A DNA stretch of 6,744 nt, from NCBI GenBank assembly GCA_014360745.1, contig JACIWY010000028.1, positions 9,703 to 16,446 of the forward strand. The letters are read 5' to 3'. The notes below the pieces were generated by a model, which was given only the letters and a program-made list of their open reading frames with translations, was not told where the DNA came from and did not search any database. Below, one piece after another: positions 5,852 through 6,744 of the stretch; positions within the stretch are counted from its first letter, which is position 1, and every line of letters begins with the position of its first letter. The position numbers and the translations under genes are program-made. The DNA is from Chloroflexota bacterium (GTDB lineage Bacteria > Chloroflexota > Anaerolineae > UBA1429).

Positions 5852-6744
5852 CTATCGCCGGCGCACGCCACCCGTCCCGCTAATCAACGGCCGACGACGT
5901 CGGCACCATACGCTGAAACATTGGGCGATAGGATCGCCCAACTCAACAATGTGCCCCCACATCCGCTCGATAAGCTCGGCCTTGATCGCTGTATACTCGG
6001 GATCGTCGATGCGATTGACCATCTCGTCGGGATCCAACGCCAGATCGTACAGCTCATCGACGTCAAAAGCGTTGAAGCAATATTTAAAACGCTCGGTGCG
6101 CAGCCAGCGCTGCTCATAGGCATAGGGGTGATGGTGGCGCGTCATATAAACTTCCTCACGCGGCTGGGCCAGGTGCCCGCCTTGCAGCACAGGCGTAAGC
6201 GATTGGGCATTCGAACAAGGAAAAGGCTCCGCCCCCGCCCATTCCAGAATCGTCGACGTGAGATCGTGTAGGTAGACAAATTCATTGCAGACGCCCGGCT
6301 CGACATTGGGACCGGCTACGATCAGCGGGATGCGCTGGATATCGTCATAAGGGTACGGCCCTTTGTCGATCAATTTGTGATGGCCCACCATGCTGCCGTG
6401 ATCGCTGGTATAGACGACGATCGTCTCTTCTAATAGCCCCAGATCCTCCAAGCGGGCCAGGATACGCCCCGTCTCCCAATCCAACAGGGCGCAATATCCC
6501 GCATATTTGGCCACCGCCTCACGCCAGATGGCCTCGTCCATATCCTCCACACCCCAATAATTCTCGCTCATCATCCGCTGCACCCAGGGCTTTTTCTCCC
6601 AAGTTTCGGCCATGCTGGGCGAAAGCGTCACCTCGTCGCCGTTGAACATGGAGTAGAACGGCTCAGGCAACAGATAGGGATCGTGCGGCCCCCAGAAATT
6701 GACCCACAAGAAAAAGGGCTTGCCATCGCGAGCGCCCCGTCGGG
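5852..6744 (-). CDS. Sulfatase (type I, alkaline-phosphatase fold), C-terminal part; 5' end outside window
   Basis: The 296 visible residues are the C-terminal part of a type I sulfatase, which hydrolyses sulfate esters using a formylglycine made from Cys or Ser. Seen are DGKPFFLWVNFWGPHDPY near the window edge (the conserved P-F-x-x-x-x-x-x-x-P-H-x-P-Y strand), LLDWETGRILARLEDLGLLE, the metal-binding YTSDHGSMVGHH with the Asp-His pair, the Lys of LIDKGPYPYDD, and RIPLIVAGPNV. Next comes the smaller C-terminal subdomain with LYDLALDPDEMVNRIDD. The frame is open to the window edge, so about 150-200 residues with the CxPSR-type catalytic motif are missing here. The last 28 or so residues are Arg-rich (WCRRRR and VRRR) and unlike the rest, perhaps read-through beyond an older stop. 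Substrate is unknown; the neighbouring arabinofuranosidase invites the idea of a sulfated arabinan or arabinogalactan, but a hairpin separates them. Some members of this fold are phosphohydrolases, which the missing motif would decide. Confidence 0.9.
   Translation of the reverse strand, partial: RRGARDGKPFFLWVNFWGPHDPYLLPEPFYSMFNGDEVTLSPSMAETWEKKPWVQRMMSENYWGVEDMDEAIWREAVAKYAGYCALLDWETGRILARLEDLGLLEETIVVYTSDHGSMVGHHKLIDKGPYPYDDIQRIPLIVAGPNVEPGVCNEFVYLHDLTSTILEWAGAEPFPCSNAQSLTPVLQGGHLAQPREEVYMTRHHHPYAYEQRWLRTERFKYCFNAFDVDELYDLALDPDEMVNRIDDPEYTAIKAELIERMWGHIVELGDPIAQCFSVWCRRRRPLISGTGGVRRR

Noticed and set aside
5890..5904. Perfect 6-base-pair inverted repeat (GCCGAC, 3 bases, GTCGGC) as a terminator
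   Set aside because: It lies inside the sulfatase coding frame before the stop, is short, and is not followed by a T-run.
1..6744. tRNA or rRNA genes, CRISPR arrays, insertion sequences or transposases
   Set aside because: None seen: no regularly spaced repeats, no transposase motifs, no cloverleaf or rRNA core sequences.

Overview
This 6.7 kb window comes from a moderately GC-rich bacterial chromosome. Everything that looks like a real gene is on the minus strand, so transcription runs from high to low coordinates. Good Shine-Dalgarno sequences precede the internal genes, and one gene starts with TTG. The gene set is an intracellular GH51 arabinofuranosidase, a GH57 branching enzyme with the DUF1957-type C-terminus, a GntR/LacI hybrid regulator and a sulfatase. 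It would suit a heterotrophic, possibly thermophilic, Chloroflexota-type bacterium. That placement is inference from gene content only; no rRNA or other marker is present.

Layout in order of transcription: (1) 6744-5852, the C-terminal two thirds of a sulfatase, 5' end outside the window. (2) 5851-5544, a roughly 300-base gap with a strong GC-rich hairpin just after the sulfatase stop (likely terminator) and a good sigma-70-like promoter (TTGAAC, 17 bases, TAAAAT) just before the next gene. (3) 5543-4059, a 494-residue GH51 alpha-L-arabinofuranosidase with both catalytic glutamates visible. (4) 3971-1674, a 765-residue protein in which an apparently complete PadR-type regulator (wHTH plus helical dimerisation region) is joined by a Pro-rich linker to a complete GH57 1,4-alpha-glucan branching enzyme. 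(5) 1629-460, an AraR-like regulator (GntR wHTH plus LacI-type sugar-binding domain) starting at TTG. (6) 414-1, the N-terminal part of a GNAT acetyltransferase that runs off the window.

Genes 3 to 6 are separated by gaps of only 87, 44 and 45 bases and each has its own ribosome binding site. They can be read as one operon from the promoter at about 5578-5606. The AraR-like regulator would sense arabinose or arabino-oligosaccharides and control the arabinofuranosidase, which lacks a signal peptide and so works on imported oligosaccharides. The branching enzyme shapes glycogen, the storage sink for surplus sugar. The most unusual item is the PadR-GH57 fusion: a DNA-binding, ligand-responsive regulator covalently attached to a glycogen-structuring enzyme. 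No mobile element, tRNA, rRNA or CRISPR array was seen.
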